Source: Oligoflexia bacterium (GTDB lineage Bacteria > Bdellovibrionota > UBA1018). From it: DNA of 24,939 nt. Shown in pieces: positions 15,362 through 23,290 of this stretch. Location of the stretch: the NCBI GenBank assembly GCA_903928955.1, contig CAIYTD010000170.1, forward strand, positions 1 through 24,939, written 5' to 3'. Each line of letters starts with the position of its first letter. The stretch's first letter is position 1. The translations under genes were made by a program, and so were the position numbers. Under the pieces are notes generated by a model. The model was not told the DNA's origin. It saw nothing but the letters and a program-made list of their open reading frames with translations, and searched no databases.

Positions 15362-16844
15362 GCATACTTTTTTGGTCATTGGACTTTCGCTTGGGATGTT
15401 CTCTCCGCTTTCAGTGGCTCATGCAGTCTTGACTTTAACTCCCGTTAATGGAGGTCCCGAAAGGGTTCTGCCCAATGGCGGGAGTTCGATCCAGACGAAT
15501 GGGGGAGGAACCTTCTACTACTGGGTGAGCTATGGCTCATCGACGACTAGCCTGGGGAGCAATGTGTTTTTTTTACCAGGAAACGCGAGTCTCCCGTTTA
15601 ATGTGATTCCACCGATGGAGGATCGTTCTGATTTGAGCAATATGTTTGTGGTGAATCTCTCCACAAGTTTGACGAGTTTTTCAGTTTCTGCCGGTCAGCA
15701 GGTGATCGTGACGCTCCAAGCGCAGGGATCGGCTGGATTTCCAAATCCTCCTGTTTACGCTCCCATTGCAGCAGTGAATGGAGTCGCGTGTACGGATACT
15801 AATTGTCAAGCCTCCTCAGCTCTTCTTAATCCCGGAAGACCTCGGTATTATGCGGCTAAGTTTTATCCTACTCAACAAGCAAGTATTCAGATTGGCTTTT
15901 ATCCCAATGATATTTGTGCTGATTTCAACACCCCTCCGGGGGCAACTTTAGGACTAGATGCTTTGGGATGTAGCAGTGGTGCATTAACAACCGCCACCGA
16001 AGGATCTCCTGTCACCCTACAACTCCGGTTTAATGTAGTTGTAGCATCTGATACTAATTATCCTCCTGCTTCTGGAGCTACTCCAATCGATTCGAACTCC
16101 AATCCTCTGAGTCTTTCATTTCAAGTGGACACGCCGTCTTTTAGCTGTCCTTCAGAAGAGGCGCTCAATACAAGTTGGTATCCGGGAGATGGACAGATTT
16201 TCCTCAATACGACTCTTTTTAGCATGTCGGGACCTGCGCCAGCGGCGAACTTAATTGTGGTAGGAGGCATTAGCGCTAATGGAGGAGCTCCTATTTTGGG
16301 CAGTGGTTATCCAGCCAGTCCCCTCGTTCAAGTCGTTCCTTTAAGTGGCGTTAATCAGGGAGTTGGAGGATTTACCAATGCAACTGAAAGCCTTAAAAAT
16401 CAATATCAAATCTCATTTATGGGGCAAGATCAGACTGGGTTAATTGCTCAATCTACGGCTTCTTGTGTGACAAATGTTCAAGCTACCGCTATTCAGGGGT
16501 TTATTTCAAAGGGTAACTGTTTCATTGCGACTGCGGCCTTTCAAACTGCTGATGCTCCACCTGTTCTTTTACTGAGAGAGTTTAGAGATCATTTCTTACT
16601 TTCAGCTGAATGGGGAAAGGCGTTTGTGCAGTGGTATTATCAGTGGTCTCCCAGCGCAGCAGCATGGCTTTCTGCTCATCCAGTTTTTCGATTACCAGTA
16701 CTTTTAGCTTTGGGGCCTCTGGAATGGATTGCTTGGATTGCATTGCATCCTTTTTATTTATTAGTTTATTTATGTGTTTGTTTGCCGGTTTGCCTGTTTT
16801 TGGTGCTAGCTTATTTAGGGTTTTCTAGAACTGTAAAGAAGTAA
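15318..16844 (+). CDS. CFI-box-CTERM secreted/surface protein
   Basis: A 508-residue exported protein of unknown function. An N-terminal signal peptide is clear: basic n-region SKRFNRH, hydrophobic core TFLVIGLSLGMF, and cleavage near SVAHA. The middle (about 40-390) is rich in Ser, Thr, Gly, Pro and Asn, resembling beta-sandwich surface proteins, with scattered Cys. From residue 401, CFIATAAF opens a CFI-box tail: VLLLREFRDHFLL, a Gly, then FVQWYYQWSPSAAAWL, long hydrophobic segments and a short basic end RTVKK. This layout matches the C-terminal domain proposed to sort surface proteins. AGGAG (15304-15308) is 9 nt before ATG 15318, inside asd. It is followed after about 50 nt by a beta-barrel gene, which may be a partner. 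Confidence 0.72.
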   Translation: MQFKSARFCSKRFNRHTFLVIGLSLGMFSPLSVAHAVLTLTPVNGGPERVLPNGGSSIQTNGGGTFYYWVSYGSSTTSLGSNVFFLPGNASLPFNVIPPMEDRSDLSNMFVVNLSTSLTSFSVSAGQQVIVTLQAQGSAGFPNPPVYAPIAAVNGVACTDTNCQASSALLNPGRPRYYAAKFYPTQQASIQIGFYPNDICADFNTPPGATLGLDALGCSSGALTTATEGSPVTLQLRFNVVVASDTNYPPASGATPIDSNSNPLSLSFQVDTPSFSCPSEEALNTSWYPGDGQIFLNTTLFSMSGPAPAANLIVVGGISANGGAPILGSGYPASPLVQVVPLSGVNQGVGGFTNATESLKNQYQISFMGQDQTGLIAQSTASCVTNVQATAIQGFISKGNCFIATAAFQTADAPPVLLLREFRDHFLLSAEWGKAFVQWYYQWSPSAAAWLSAHPVFRLPVLLALGPLEWIAWIALHPFYLLVYLCVCLPVCLFLVLAYLGFSRTVKK

Positions 16845-16896
16845 AGGAGTCGTTACGTTCCATTCGAAAAAATGCGCTCGCTTTATTTATTGTCTA

Positions 16897-17859
16897 TTGA
16901 TGGTGTTTTGTTTTTCTGCAGAAACCTCTATTCAACCCTACATCGATCAACTCAAAAGAAAAACACAGGAAAAAGATTCAGAAAACTTTCGAGATTCAGA
17001 TAGTTCAGATTCTTACATAGAAAAAATCCGTAAAAAATTAGACCATGACAAATCCCTAACTGATTCTCATTCTAATTATATTGAAAAATTGAAGAGAGCA
17101 AACCCTGCCCTGGAGGCAGTTCCTGAAGGATCTTATTCAGAAAAAGAAAAAGAAAAATGGGAACCCCTCGAGGAAGGCGGAGCGATTCAAGCTGTAAGAG
17201 AGGGGCGCTCTGAACTCACGGCTAAGAAAAAGGGAACGATTCATCATGCATTTGGGTTCCGATATGGGGCTTCGCTGAGGCGCTCGATCTACGCAACCCC
17301 TGCTCTTCAATTAAGGCAGTTTTCGGATGTCTATGGCGGGAATTATGCTCCGGATCTTTCTTTGTTTTATGAATACCAGCTCTTTCATAGCGAAAACTAT
17401 GGAAGCATTGGCATAGTAGGGACGGGGGGGCTTAGCTATTTTCATGGAATAGGTACGCTTGGTGTAGGTATTATCAATCCAGCTAACGGTCAAAACTTTC
17501 CATCTGCTACCAATACTACTTTTCAATTTTTTACAGTTCCTGTCACTCTTGCATTGAATTACAGAATGAACCTCGCCCGTGTTCTCAGGCCGTTTATTCT
17601 CGCAGGTCCGAGCATGATCGGTTATTCAGAGATGAGAAATGATGGTGGAGCGACCAAGTGGGGTAGGTCACTGGGTTTTTACGTTTCTACTGGACTCTCT
17701 TTTTCTTTAGATGGATTGAGGAGCGCTTGGGATTTGTATTCTAGTTTTGGAGTTCAACACTATTATTTTTCAGTGGATTATTCACGGCTTGTGACCGTTT
17801 TAGGAGATGTAAATATTGGAATTTCAGGATGGAATGCCGGATTTACATTTGAATATTAA
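16897..17859 (+). CDS. Predicted outer-membrane beta-barrel protein with YIEK-type repeats; 5' end uncertain
   Basis: About 320 residues, no recognised family name. Residues 10-90 are highly charged and carry a repeated motif: PYIDQLKRK (Y15), SYIEKIRKK (Y40), NYIEKLKRA (Y61) and a weaker SYSEKEKEK (Y80). From about residue 110 to the end, alternating aromatic/Gly strands (FGFRYGASL, LSLFYEYQLF, LGFYVSTGLSF, GFTFEY) suggest an 8-10 strand barrel. The first available start, TTG 16897, leaves only a stub signal peptide. The frame is open upstream to 16840, and its residues FHSKKCARFIYCLLMVFCFSA look like a proper signal peptide, but no ATG, GTG or TTG begins it. AAAGGAG (16843-16849) lies upstream. 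A rare start codon or a sequence error is possible. Its TAA overlaps the truA ATG by one base. Confidence 0.6.
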   Translation: MMVFCFSAETSIQPYIDQLKRKTQEKDSENFRDSDSSDSYIEKIRKKLDHDKSLTDSHSNYIEKLKRANPALEAVPEGSYSEKEKEKWEPLEEGGAIQAVREGRSELTAKKKGTIHHAFGFRYGASLRRSIYATPALQLRQFSDVYGGNYAPDLSLFYEYQLFHSENYGSIGIVGTGGLSYFHGIGTLGVGIINPANGQNFPSATNTTFQFFTVPVTLALNYRMNLARVLRPFILAGPSMIGYSEMRNDGGATKWGRSLGFYVSTGLSFSLDGLRSAWDLYSSFGVQHYYFSVDYSRLVTVLGDVNIGISGWNAGFTFEY

Positions 17860-18680
17860 TGTGGAAATATGCGACCGTTTTTTCTTATCTGGGAACAGAT
17901 TATTGTGGCTGGCAAAAGCAAAAGGGATCTGCTGCCCTGGGTAAGCCGAGTATTCAGGAATCCATTGAATTGGCTTTATGCCAAATGACGGGAGAAAAGG
18001 TTTCAGTGGTGGGGAGTGGAAGAACGGATTCTGGCGTGCATGCATGGGGTCAGGTAGCTCATTTTATTTTAAAAGGAAAATATTGGGACCCAAAGATTTT
18101 GCAACGCGGGATGAACGGAATTTTACCCATGAGCATTCGGGCCCTGGATGTTTATCCTACTCCTCTGGATTTTCATGCGCAGCGCAGCGCAGAGAAAAAA
18201 CAATACAGCTTTTATTTTCAGCAAGGACCTTGTGCTTTGCCTTATCTGGAACCCTTGAGTTGGTGGATTCGGAAAAAGCTCGATTTAGATGCGATGAATC
18301 AGGCCGCTCATGCGCTGTTAGGTGAGCATGATTTTAAGGCTTTTCAAGCATCGGGAGCAAAGCCTGGACCCACAGTGAGAAAAATTCTGGAGGCAGAGAT
18401 GCTCACAGAGTCGATTGTGTTTCCAGGGGCGGGATTGTCTTCGCTTCCAGGAGCATTAGGGTCATTCTGTCTTGTTCGATTCCGAGTTGTAGGAACAGGC
18501 TTTTTAAAGCAAATGGTCCGAGGAATAGCGGGCACACTCCTGCAAGTAGGCGAGGGCCGAAGACCTGCTTCCTGTATCTCAGAGATTTTGAAAACACGAG
18601 ACCGCTCTCAAGTTGGCCCGACAGCTCCTGCACGAGCCCTTTGGTTGGAGCGAGTTTGGTATTCTGAAGACGCTCATTGA
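17859..18680 (+). CDS. truA: tRNA pseudouridine synthase A
   Basis: TruA makes pseudouridine at positions 38-40 of tRNA anticodon stems. YLGTDYCGWQKQ (10-21) and the catalytic GSGRTDSGVHA, with Asp57, are exact family matches. KQYSFYF, LLGEHDFKAF and VRGIAGTLLQVGEGRR follow in order. The length of 273 residues is normal. A short serine/proline-rich insertion with SLPGALGSF lies near residue 195. The start overlaps the stop of the upstream barrel gene by one base, so the tRNA enzyme and the surface proteins share a transcript. Confidence 0.95.
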   Translation: MWKYATVFSYLGTDYCGWQKQKGSAALGKPSIQESIELALCQMTGEKVSVVGSGRTDSGVHAWGQVAHFILKGKYWDPKILQRGMNGILPMSIRALDVYPTPLDFHAQRSAEKKQYSFYFQQGPCALPYLEPLSWWIRKKLDLDAMNQAAHALLGEHDFKAFQASGAKPGPTVRKILEAEMLTESIVFPGAGLSSLPGALGSFCLVRFRVVGTGFLKQMVRGIAGTLLQVGEGRRPASCISEILKTRDRSQVGPTAPARALWLERVWYSEDAH

Positions 18681-18716
18681 CACATGAGGTCAGTTTCGAA
18701 TAAAATCCGTTCCTAT

Positions 18717-20096
18717 ATGGAATTTAGTGTACAAGTTGAGAAGCCGTCCAGCATTTTGAGAAAAATGATTATTAAAGTCCCTTCCAGCGAAGTGAAGTCA
18801 CATCTGACGCGTGGATTGATGGAAGTTCAAAAAACAGCAAAGCTGAAGGGTTTTCGGCCGGGTCATGCTCCTATTTCCATTATTAGTCAATATTATGGGG
18901 AGGATGTTCGGCATCGGGTTTTTCATAATTTGATTGATCAGTCTTTTCAACGAGCCGTTTTAGACCAGAAGCTGAAGGCAATTGGAACTCCAAAAATTGA
19001 TACCCCGGATCATCTGACAGGGGAAGGACTTCACGATCATGCTGTAGGGGACGGCCAAGATCTGACTTTTACCGCTACATTTGAGGTCATGCCTGAATTA
19101 GTCATTCAAAATTACCAGGGATTGGCAGTCGAGCAAGAAAAAGTCCATGTGACTGATGACCAGGTGGCCCAAGTAGTTGAAAATCTTCGCAATGCTCAAG
19201 CTCAAATGATTCCTGTTGCTGGGGGATTAGTATTAGAAGATGGAACCCTTTCTTCTCGCCCTGTTCAACTGGGAGATTTCATTGACATCCGTTTTGCAGG
19301 AGGATGCGTCACTCCAGAAGGGATTCAACTTCGGGATGATATGAAGGGTGAGCAGTTAGTGGAAGTAGGTTCTAAAGCCTTTGTTCCAGGTTTTGAAGAA
19401 GAGTTGATTGGAATGCGAAGGGGAGAAACAAAGACGTTTCGAGTTACCTTTCCTCAGGATTATCAAGTAGCTGAGTTGGCTCATCAAGAAACTGAATTTA
19501 CAGTTACCGTAAATGAGATTAAAGAAAAAGAGCTTCCTATTCTGGATGATGAATTCGCTCAACAGGCTGGATATAAAAGCGTCAGTGATCTGGAAACTCA
19601 GGGCCGCGAATTTTTAATGAGAGAGAAAAAAGAGGGAGCAGATCGAAAAGTAAAAAGCCAGTTGATGTCTCAAGTTATTGAAAAGAACCCTTTTGATGTC
19701 CCCCAAACTTTAATAGAAAGTCAGACTCGGGCATTGGCTCAAGATTGGGCTCAAGAGCTAAAAAAGCAGGGTTTTGATGAGAAGATGATGCAAAGTGTTA
19801 TTTCTCAAGAAATCCATTCCTTGAAGCAGCGTGCTGAAAATCAAGTGAGAGGGAGCTTGATTTTAGAAGCTATTGCGCGTGAAGAAAAAATCACTGTTTC
19901 ACCTGAGGAAGTTCAGGTGGAGATCATGCGTCTTGCTAGTTCGATGCAGATGGAATACTCAAAATTAGAAGATTTTTACGCTAAAAATTCAGGACGTAGA
20001 GAAGATTTAGAGTTTAAATTGAGGCAGGAGCGGACTCTTTCGTTTCTTTTGGGCCGAGCTAAAATAAGTTGGATTGAGCCAGAAGAAAAGCACTAA
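18717..20096 (+). CDS. tig: Trigger factor (ribosome-bound chaperone / prolyl isomerase)
   Basis: Trigger factor binds ribosomal protein L23 at the exit tunnel and folds nascent chains. The N-terminal ribosome-binding domain has KLKGFRPGHAP, with His where Lys is more usual in GFRxGKxP. The FKBP-type domain (about 185-265) contains GDFIDIRFAGG, FVPGFEEELIGMRRGETKTF and FTVTVNEIKEKELP. A helical C-terminal arm follows. From the second ATG (18717, MEFSVQVEKP) the protein has 459 residues and starts where the family does; an ATG at 18684 would add 11 residues. Neither ATG has a strong ribosome site. The clpP and clpX genes that often follow tig are absent; a convergent mscS-type gene begins 4 nt beyond its stop. 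Confidence 0.95.
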   Translation: MEFSVQVEKPSSILRKMIIKVPSSEVKSHLTRGLMEVQKTAKLKGFRPGHAPISIISQYYGEDVRHRVFHNLIDQSFQRAVLDQKLKAIGTPKIDTPDHLTGEGLHDHAVGDGQDLTFTATFEVMPELVIQNYQGLAVEQEKVHVTDDQVAQVVENLRNAQAQMIPVAGGLVLEDGTLSSRPVQLGDFIDIRFAGGCVTPEGIQLRDDMKGEQLVEVGSKAFVPGFEEELIGMRRGETKTFRVTFPQDYQVAELAHQETEFTVTVNEIKEKELPILDDEFAQQAGYKSVSDLETQGREFLMREKKEGADRKVKSQLMSQVIEKNPFDVPQTLIESQTRALAQDWAQELKKQGFDEKMMQSVISQEIHSLKQRAENQVRGSLILEAIAREEKITVSPEEVQVEIMRLASSMQMEYSKLEDFYAKNSGRREDLEFKLRQERTLSFLLGRAKISWIEPEEKH

Positions 20097-20100
20097 GGTT

Positions 20101-21144
20101 TTAGGTTTTAAATAGGCGGACTGTCTGTCCAGCGAGTTCATAGCCTGCCTTTTGAAGAGATGGAATTGCTTTTGAGAAAATACGGTCTGCGATTAGAAAT
20201 TGGTCTCCGTAGTTTTCAATATAATAAACAAGCTTAAATGCAACCCAAGATTCTGTTGTTTCTGAAATCAGGACAAACGGAGGTGGGTTTTTTTGGACGC
20301 CTGGAACGTCTTGTGCTGAAAGAGATAAAAGTTCTTTCACCTGGGATACAGAAGAGGCGAGGGGGAGTCGATAGATTTGGGTACGAATAATAGGTCGATA
20401 CTTTGTTGCAAAATTAGAAATTTCTGATTGACCTACCATGCGATTGGGCACAGTGATCGCTTCTTCAGTGAATCCCAGGAGCACTGTTGCTCTCCAGGTA
20501 ATTTCTGAAACTTGCCCAATCCATTTTTGACCATTACTTTGAACTTCAATCCAGTCTCCAATTTCATAGGGCTTATCGAATTGTAGTGCTACTCCGGCGA
20601 AGAGATTACCGAGAGTGTCTTGGAGAGCTAGCCCTAAGACGAGAGAAAAAATAGCAGATGTAGCCAAGATAGGCGTTAATCGGATGTTAAATATTTCAGC
20701 ACAAATCCATCCCCCTAAGGTAATGGAAAGTAGAAGTGTAAAGAGGTTGACTAAGAGTACGGGAAAGGCAACCTTCATATGGCTTAAATAAAGGTATTCT
20801 AAGACTAAGATACGCCACACTTTCACAAAAATGATGGCTCCTGATAGAATAGCACCCAATCCGATATAAGCTAGGATCCGTTCTAAAAGAGTATTTTTGC
20901 AATTTAATTGTTGTAAAAGGAAATAAGTTGAGAAAAGAAGACCGCCCACTAAAAAATGGTATGCGAGATTTTTAAATAAGGTTTGTAAAGTTCTTTGCCT
21001 TTCTTTAGAGAGTTTTCTCAAAAAGATACGAGAGATCACCCAGGCTCCAAAAAATAAGCCGATCATGAGCAAGAGAGGCTCTATCTGAAGAAATAGCTCT
21101 ATTTTTTCAATTGGAACCCAGAGAGGGTTCACTTTATTATTCAC
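20101..21144 (-). CDS. MscS-family mechanosensitive ion channel
   Basis: Small-conductance mechanosensitive channel of the inner membrane, protecting against hypo-osmotic shock. About 347 residues with four or five N-terminal membrane segments. The pore helix TM3 and MscS core read SLVLGLALQDTLGNLFAGVALQF, then PYEIGDWIEV, GQVSEITWRATVL and the hallmark ITVPNRMVGQSEISNF. A cytoplasmic alpha/beta domain ends the protein. GTG 21144 is preferred over GTG 21150 because AAAGG (21150-21154) is 5 nt ahead of it. It ends 4 nt from the tig stop, so any terminator must lie inside coding sequence, and is divergent from the DUF1460 gene. Confidence 0.9.
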   Translation of the reverse strand: MNNKVNPLWVPIEKIELFLQIEPLLLMIGLFFGAWVISRIFLRKLSKERQRTLQTLFKNLAYHFLVGGLLFSTYFLLQQLNCKNTLLERILAYIGLGAILSGAIIFVKVWRILVLEYLYLSHMKVAFPVLLVNLFTLLLSITLGGWICAEIFNIRLTPILATSAIFSLVLGLALQDTLGNLFAGVALQFDKPYEIGDWIEVQSNGQKWIGQVSEITWRATVLLGFTEEAITVPNRMVGQSEISNFATKYRPIIRTQIYRLPLASSVSQVKELLSLSAQDVPGVQKNPPPFVLISETTESWVAFKLVYYIENYGDQFLIADRIFSKAIPSLQKAGYELAGQTVRLFKT

Positions 21145-21218
21145 AAGCACCTTTCGGAAAAGAGAGTAAAGATATTGACTTTAATTATTTGTCTTTAGAT
21201 TTTTTAACTGCTGCCGAT

Positions 21219-21233
21219 CTCTCCTAAGAGAGG
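21219..21233 (+). promoter_or_regulatory. Hairpin overlapping the DUF1460 ribosome-binding site
   Basis: CTCTC (21219-21223) and GAGAG (21228-21232) form a 5-bp stem with loop CTAA. The 3' arm plus the next G is the GAGAGG ribosome site, 8 nt before the ATG at 21242. The site may be partly masked in the mRNA. The rest of the 21145-21241 gap is AT-rich, with a possible -35 TTGACT at 21175-21180 but no clear -10. Confidence 0.35.
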
Positions 21234-21241
21234 TATCAGAC

Positions 21242-22402
21242 ATGGCAAAAGAACGAGTTAAAAAAATAAAAAAATCTTCAGTGAAAACTTTAACAGGGGT
21301 TATAGCAAAAAAAAAGAAGCTTAAAACATCCCGTAAAGTTTCTTCTCAAGCTTCGCGGAGACCTATTCGCGCTGCTGCTCCTCTGATGATTACGGAGGTA
21401 GTTAGATCTTACCCCAGGCAGAGTCAGTTTAGTCGCCTGAAAGCTTATTACTCTATGGGTTTAATGACATTAGCGCTGGGATTGCTTTTTTGTATTTACG
21501 AAGAATTTAATTTTTATTATCAAGCAAGTCTCAATCAAAAAATAGAACATAAAATAGTTTCTTCATCTTCTATGGTGCTTCATGAAGAATTTCAAAAAGT
21601 TCAAGAACTAGATCTAGGTGGGAGAATCCAGTTTTGGAGTGCTTTTCTTGAAAAAAATGCGGAAAACCGAGAGGAATTAATACATCTTGTAAAAGGTCGT
21701 AAAATTGAAGATAGCGCTCCTCTTGTACCTGCTAAATATAATTGTACCACTTATGTAGAAACAGTTGCATCTCTTGCAAGAAGTGGAAATTCTGATGAAT
21801 TTCTGAATAATATTCTTATGATTCGGTATCGTGATGCAAAACCTGGATTTGCTCAAAGGAATCATTTTGCTGAGGCTGATTGGATTCCAAATAATATCCG
21901 CGCCAAAATTTTGACTGATATTACCGGAAGAGTTGCAGCTTCAGCTGGAATGTCTGCACGGCTAGAAGCGAAGCAAATTAATCGAGCGGGCTGGTTAAAT
22001 GCTCAAATTCATGACAGGGTCTTAGACCGTCATTTAGCTTCACTTACAAATGAAAGTTGGTCACGTCCTGTAGATGTGCAAATTCCTTACATAGAGCTAT
22101 CAAAAATAAAGAAAGTATTAGCTCAAATTCCGAACGGGACAATTCTCAATCTTGTTCATAAAAATGATCTTAATCATCCCGTTCTCATTACACATCAAGG
22201 GTTCGTTATTCGCGAAGGAAACAAGGTTTTTTTACGCCATGCAACTTTGAGCGGTACTATTCATACTATGGAGCTCACTCATTATCTCAGGGGACTTTTA
22301 AGCCATCAAAAAGCTCAGAAAAACTGGCCATTGATTGGCGTAAATCTTAATCAAATCAGTGATTCAGCTTCTACTAATAACCTTCGTAGTGAGGCCATGT
22401 AA
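21242..22402 (+). CDS. Membrane-anchored DUF1460 (NlpC/P60-fold amidase-like) protein
   Basis: 386 residues. A very basic N-terminal tail (1-66, many Lys and Arg) precedes one membrane helix (about 70-86, YSMGLMTLALGLLFCIY), predicting a type II anchor with the rest in the periplasm. The C-terminal region (about 130-365) matches DUF1460, a papain-like amidase family: YNCTTYVETV with likely nucleophile Cys168, IRYRDAKPGFAQRNHF, DWIPNN and DITGR, IPYI, then LITHQGFVIREG (His318) and FLRHAT (His333). Known relatives are linked to cell-wall peptide cleavage; substrate here is unproven. The basic tail is unusual and could touch DNA, RNA or acidic lipids. Its last 52 bases overlap the convergent parB gene. 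Confidence 0.75.
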   Translation: MAKERVKKIKKSSVKTLTGVIAKKKKLKTSRKVSSQASRRPIRAAAPLMITEVVRSYPRQSQFSRLKAYYSMGLMTLALGLLFCIYEEFNFYYQASLNQKIEHKIVSSSSMVLHEEFQKVQELDLGGRIQFWSAFLEKNAENREELIHLVKGRKIEDSAPLVPAKYNCTTYVETVASLARSGNSDEFLNNILMIRYRDAKPGFAQRNHFAEADWIPNNIRAKILTDITGRVAASAGMSARLEAKQINRAGWLNAQIHDRVLDRHLASLTNESWSRPVDVQIPYIELSKIKKVLAQIPNGTILNLVHKNDLNHPVLITHQGFVIREGNKVFLRHATLSGTIHTMELTHYLRGLLSHQKAQKNWPLIGVNLNQISDSASTNNLRSEAM

Positions 22403-23268
22403 TCTTTCAGTATTTCTGGATCGTCAGATTTGTTCCATTTGAAGTTAGGTACTGAAATTCCTTTTGGATTGATCTGATAAGCAAAAATCTTATGTGGGGG
22501 TTTTGCTTGAGGAAGTTTCGAATGAGGATTGGAAGTGGTCGATTGTTCAATAGTTTGCAAAATTTCCTCTTTTCCAGCGGCTTCAGTGATAAGTGTGGAA
22601 TGGTACCTTACCTCAGCGGTCAGTAAAAGCCTCAGTAAGGCTCGGTTTTTGATTCCAGTTTTTAGAAGTTCTACTTTTGTTGACTTTGGAAGTCGAGTAA
22701 ATCCAATGCATTCTGTAATTCTCGATTTGGGTTTTCCAAAAGCCTTAGCAATTGCGTCATGACTCGAGTAGGCCTGAGCTTCTAGGAGGGAGACATATCC
22801 TTCTCCTTCTTCAATGGGGTGCAAGTCGACTCGGTCCAAATTCTCACGCAGTGCAATTTCATGAGTTGCTTTGTCGTTAGTGGATAAAACGCGTGCAGGA
22901 ATGCGTTCTAATCCAGCAAGTTTAGCCGCTCGTAAACGTCTTTCTCCGGCAATAACTTTATATCGGTCTCCGTCTTGTATAACTAAGATGGGTTGGAGTA
23001 CGCCATGTTCTTTAATGGAGTGAGATAAAGCCGTAATTTCTGTGTCATCGAAGTATACGCGTACCTGAAGTTCCGATGGGTCTACTTTTTCGACGGGAAC
23101 AAAATTAACCAGAAAAGTAGTTAAATTTTTGAGATGAGAGTGAGTCGTTCCGGCAGTTGTCCTTGCTGTAGAATAGAGTTGTTTTAAATATCCGCTTCCT
23201 TCTCGCGTTTTTACTTTACTGTTTGGTTGGTCATCTTTTTTAGGCTCTCCTTTTTTAATTTCGTCCAT
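22351..23268 (-). CDS. parB: ParB-family DNA-partition protein
   Basis: A 305-residue chromosome/plasmid-partition ParB. Residues 55-155 form the CTP-binding ParB/Sulfiredoxin-like domain: VPVEKVDPSELQVR, SIKEHGVLQPILV, GERRLRAAKLAG (108-119) and ENLDRVDLHPIEEGEGY. A helix-turn-helix follows at about 167-190 (SSHDAIAKAFGKPKSRITECI). A Pro/Ser-rich linker and a short C-terminal helix (DYMASLRRLLVEAE) probably dimerise. The N-terminal 50 residues are a charged extension. GAGGA (23276-23280) precedes the ATG by 7 nt. It lies 22 nt after parA. The rsmG-mnmG genes that often flank chromosomal parAB are not here, and no canonical parS was seen. Confidence 0.88.
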   Translation of the reverse strand: MDEIKKGEPKKDDQPNSKVKTREGSGYLKQLYSTARTTAGTTHSHLKNLTTFLVNFVPVEKVDPSELQVRVYFDDTEITALSHSIKEHGVLQPILVIQDGDRYKVIAGERRLRAAKLAGLERIPARVLSTNDKATHEIALRENLDRVDLHPIEEGEGYVSLLEAQAYSSHDAIAKAFGKPKSRITECIGFTRLPKSTKVELLKTGIKNRALLRLLLTAEVRYHSTLITEAAGKEEILQTIEQSTTSNPHSKLPQAKPPHKIFAYQINPKGISVPNFKWNKSDDPEILKDYMASLRRLLVEAESLI

Positions 23269-23290
23269 GAGAATTTCCTCTGACTAAATA

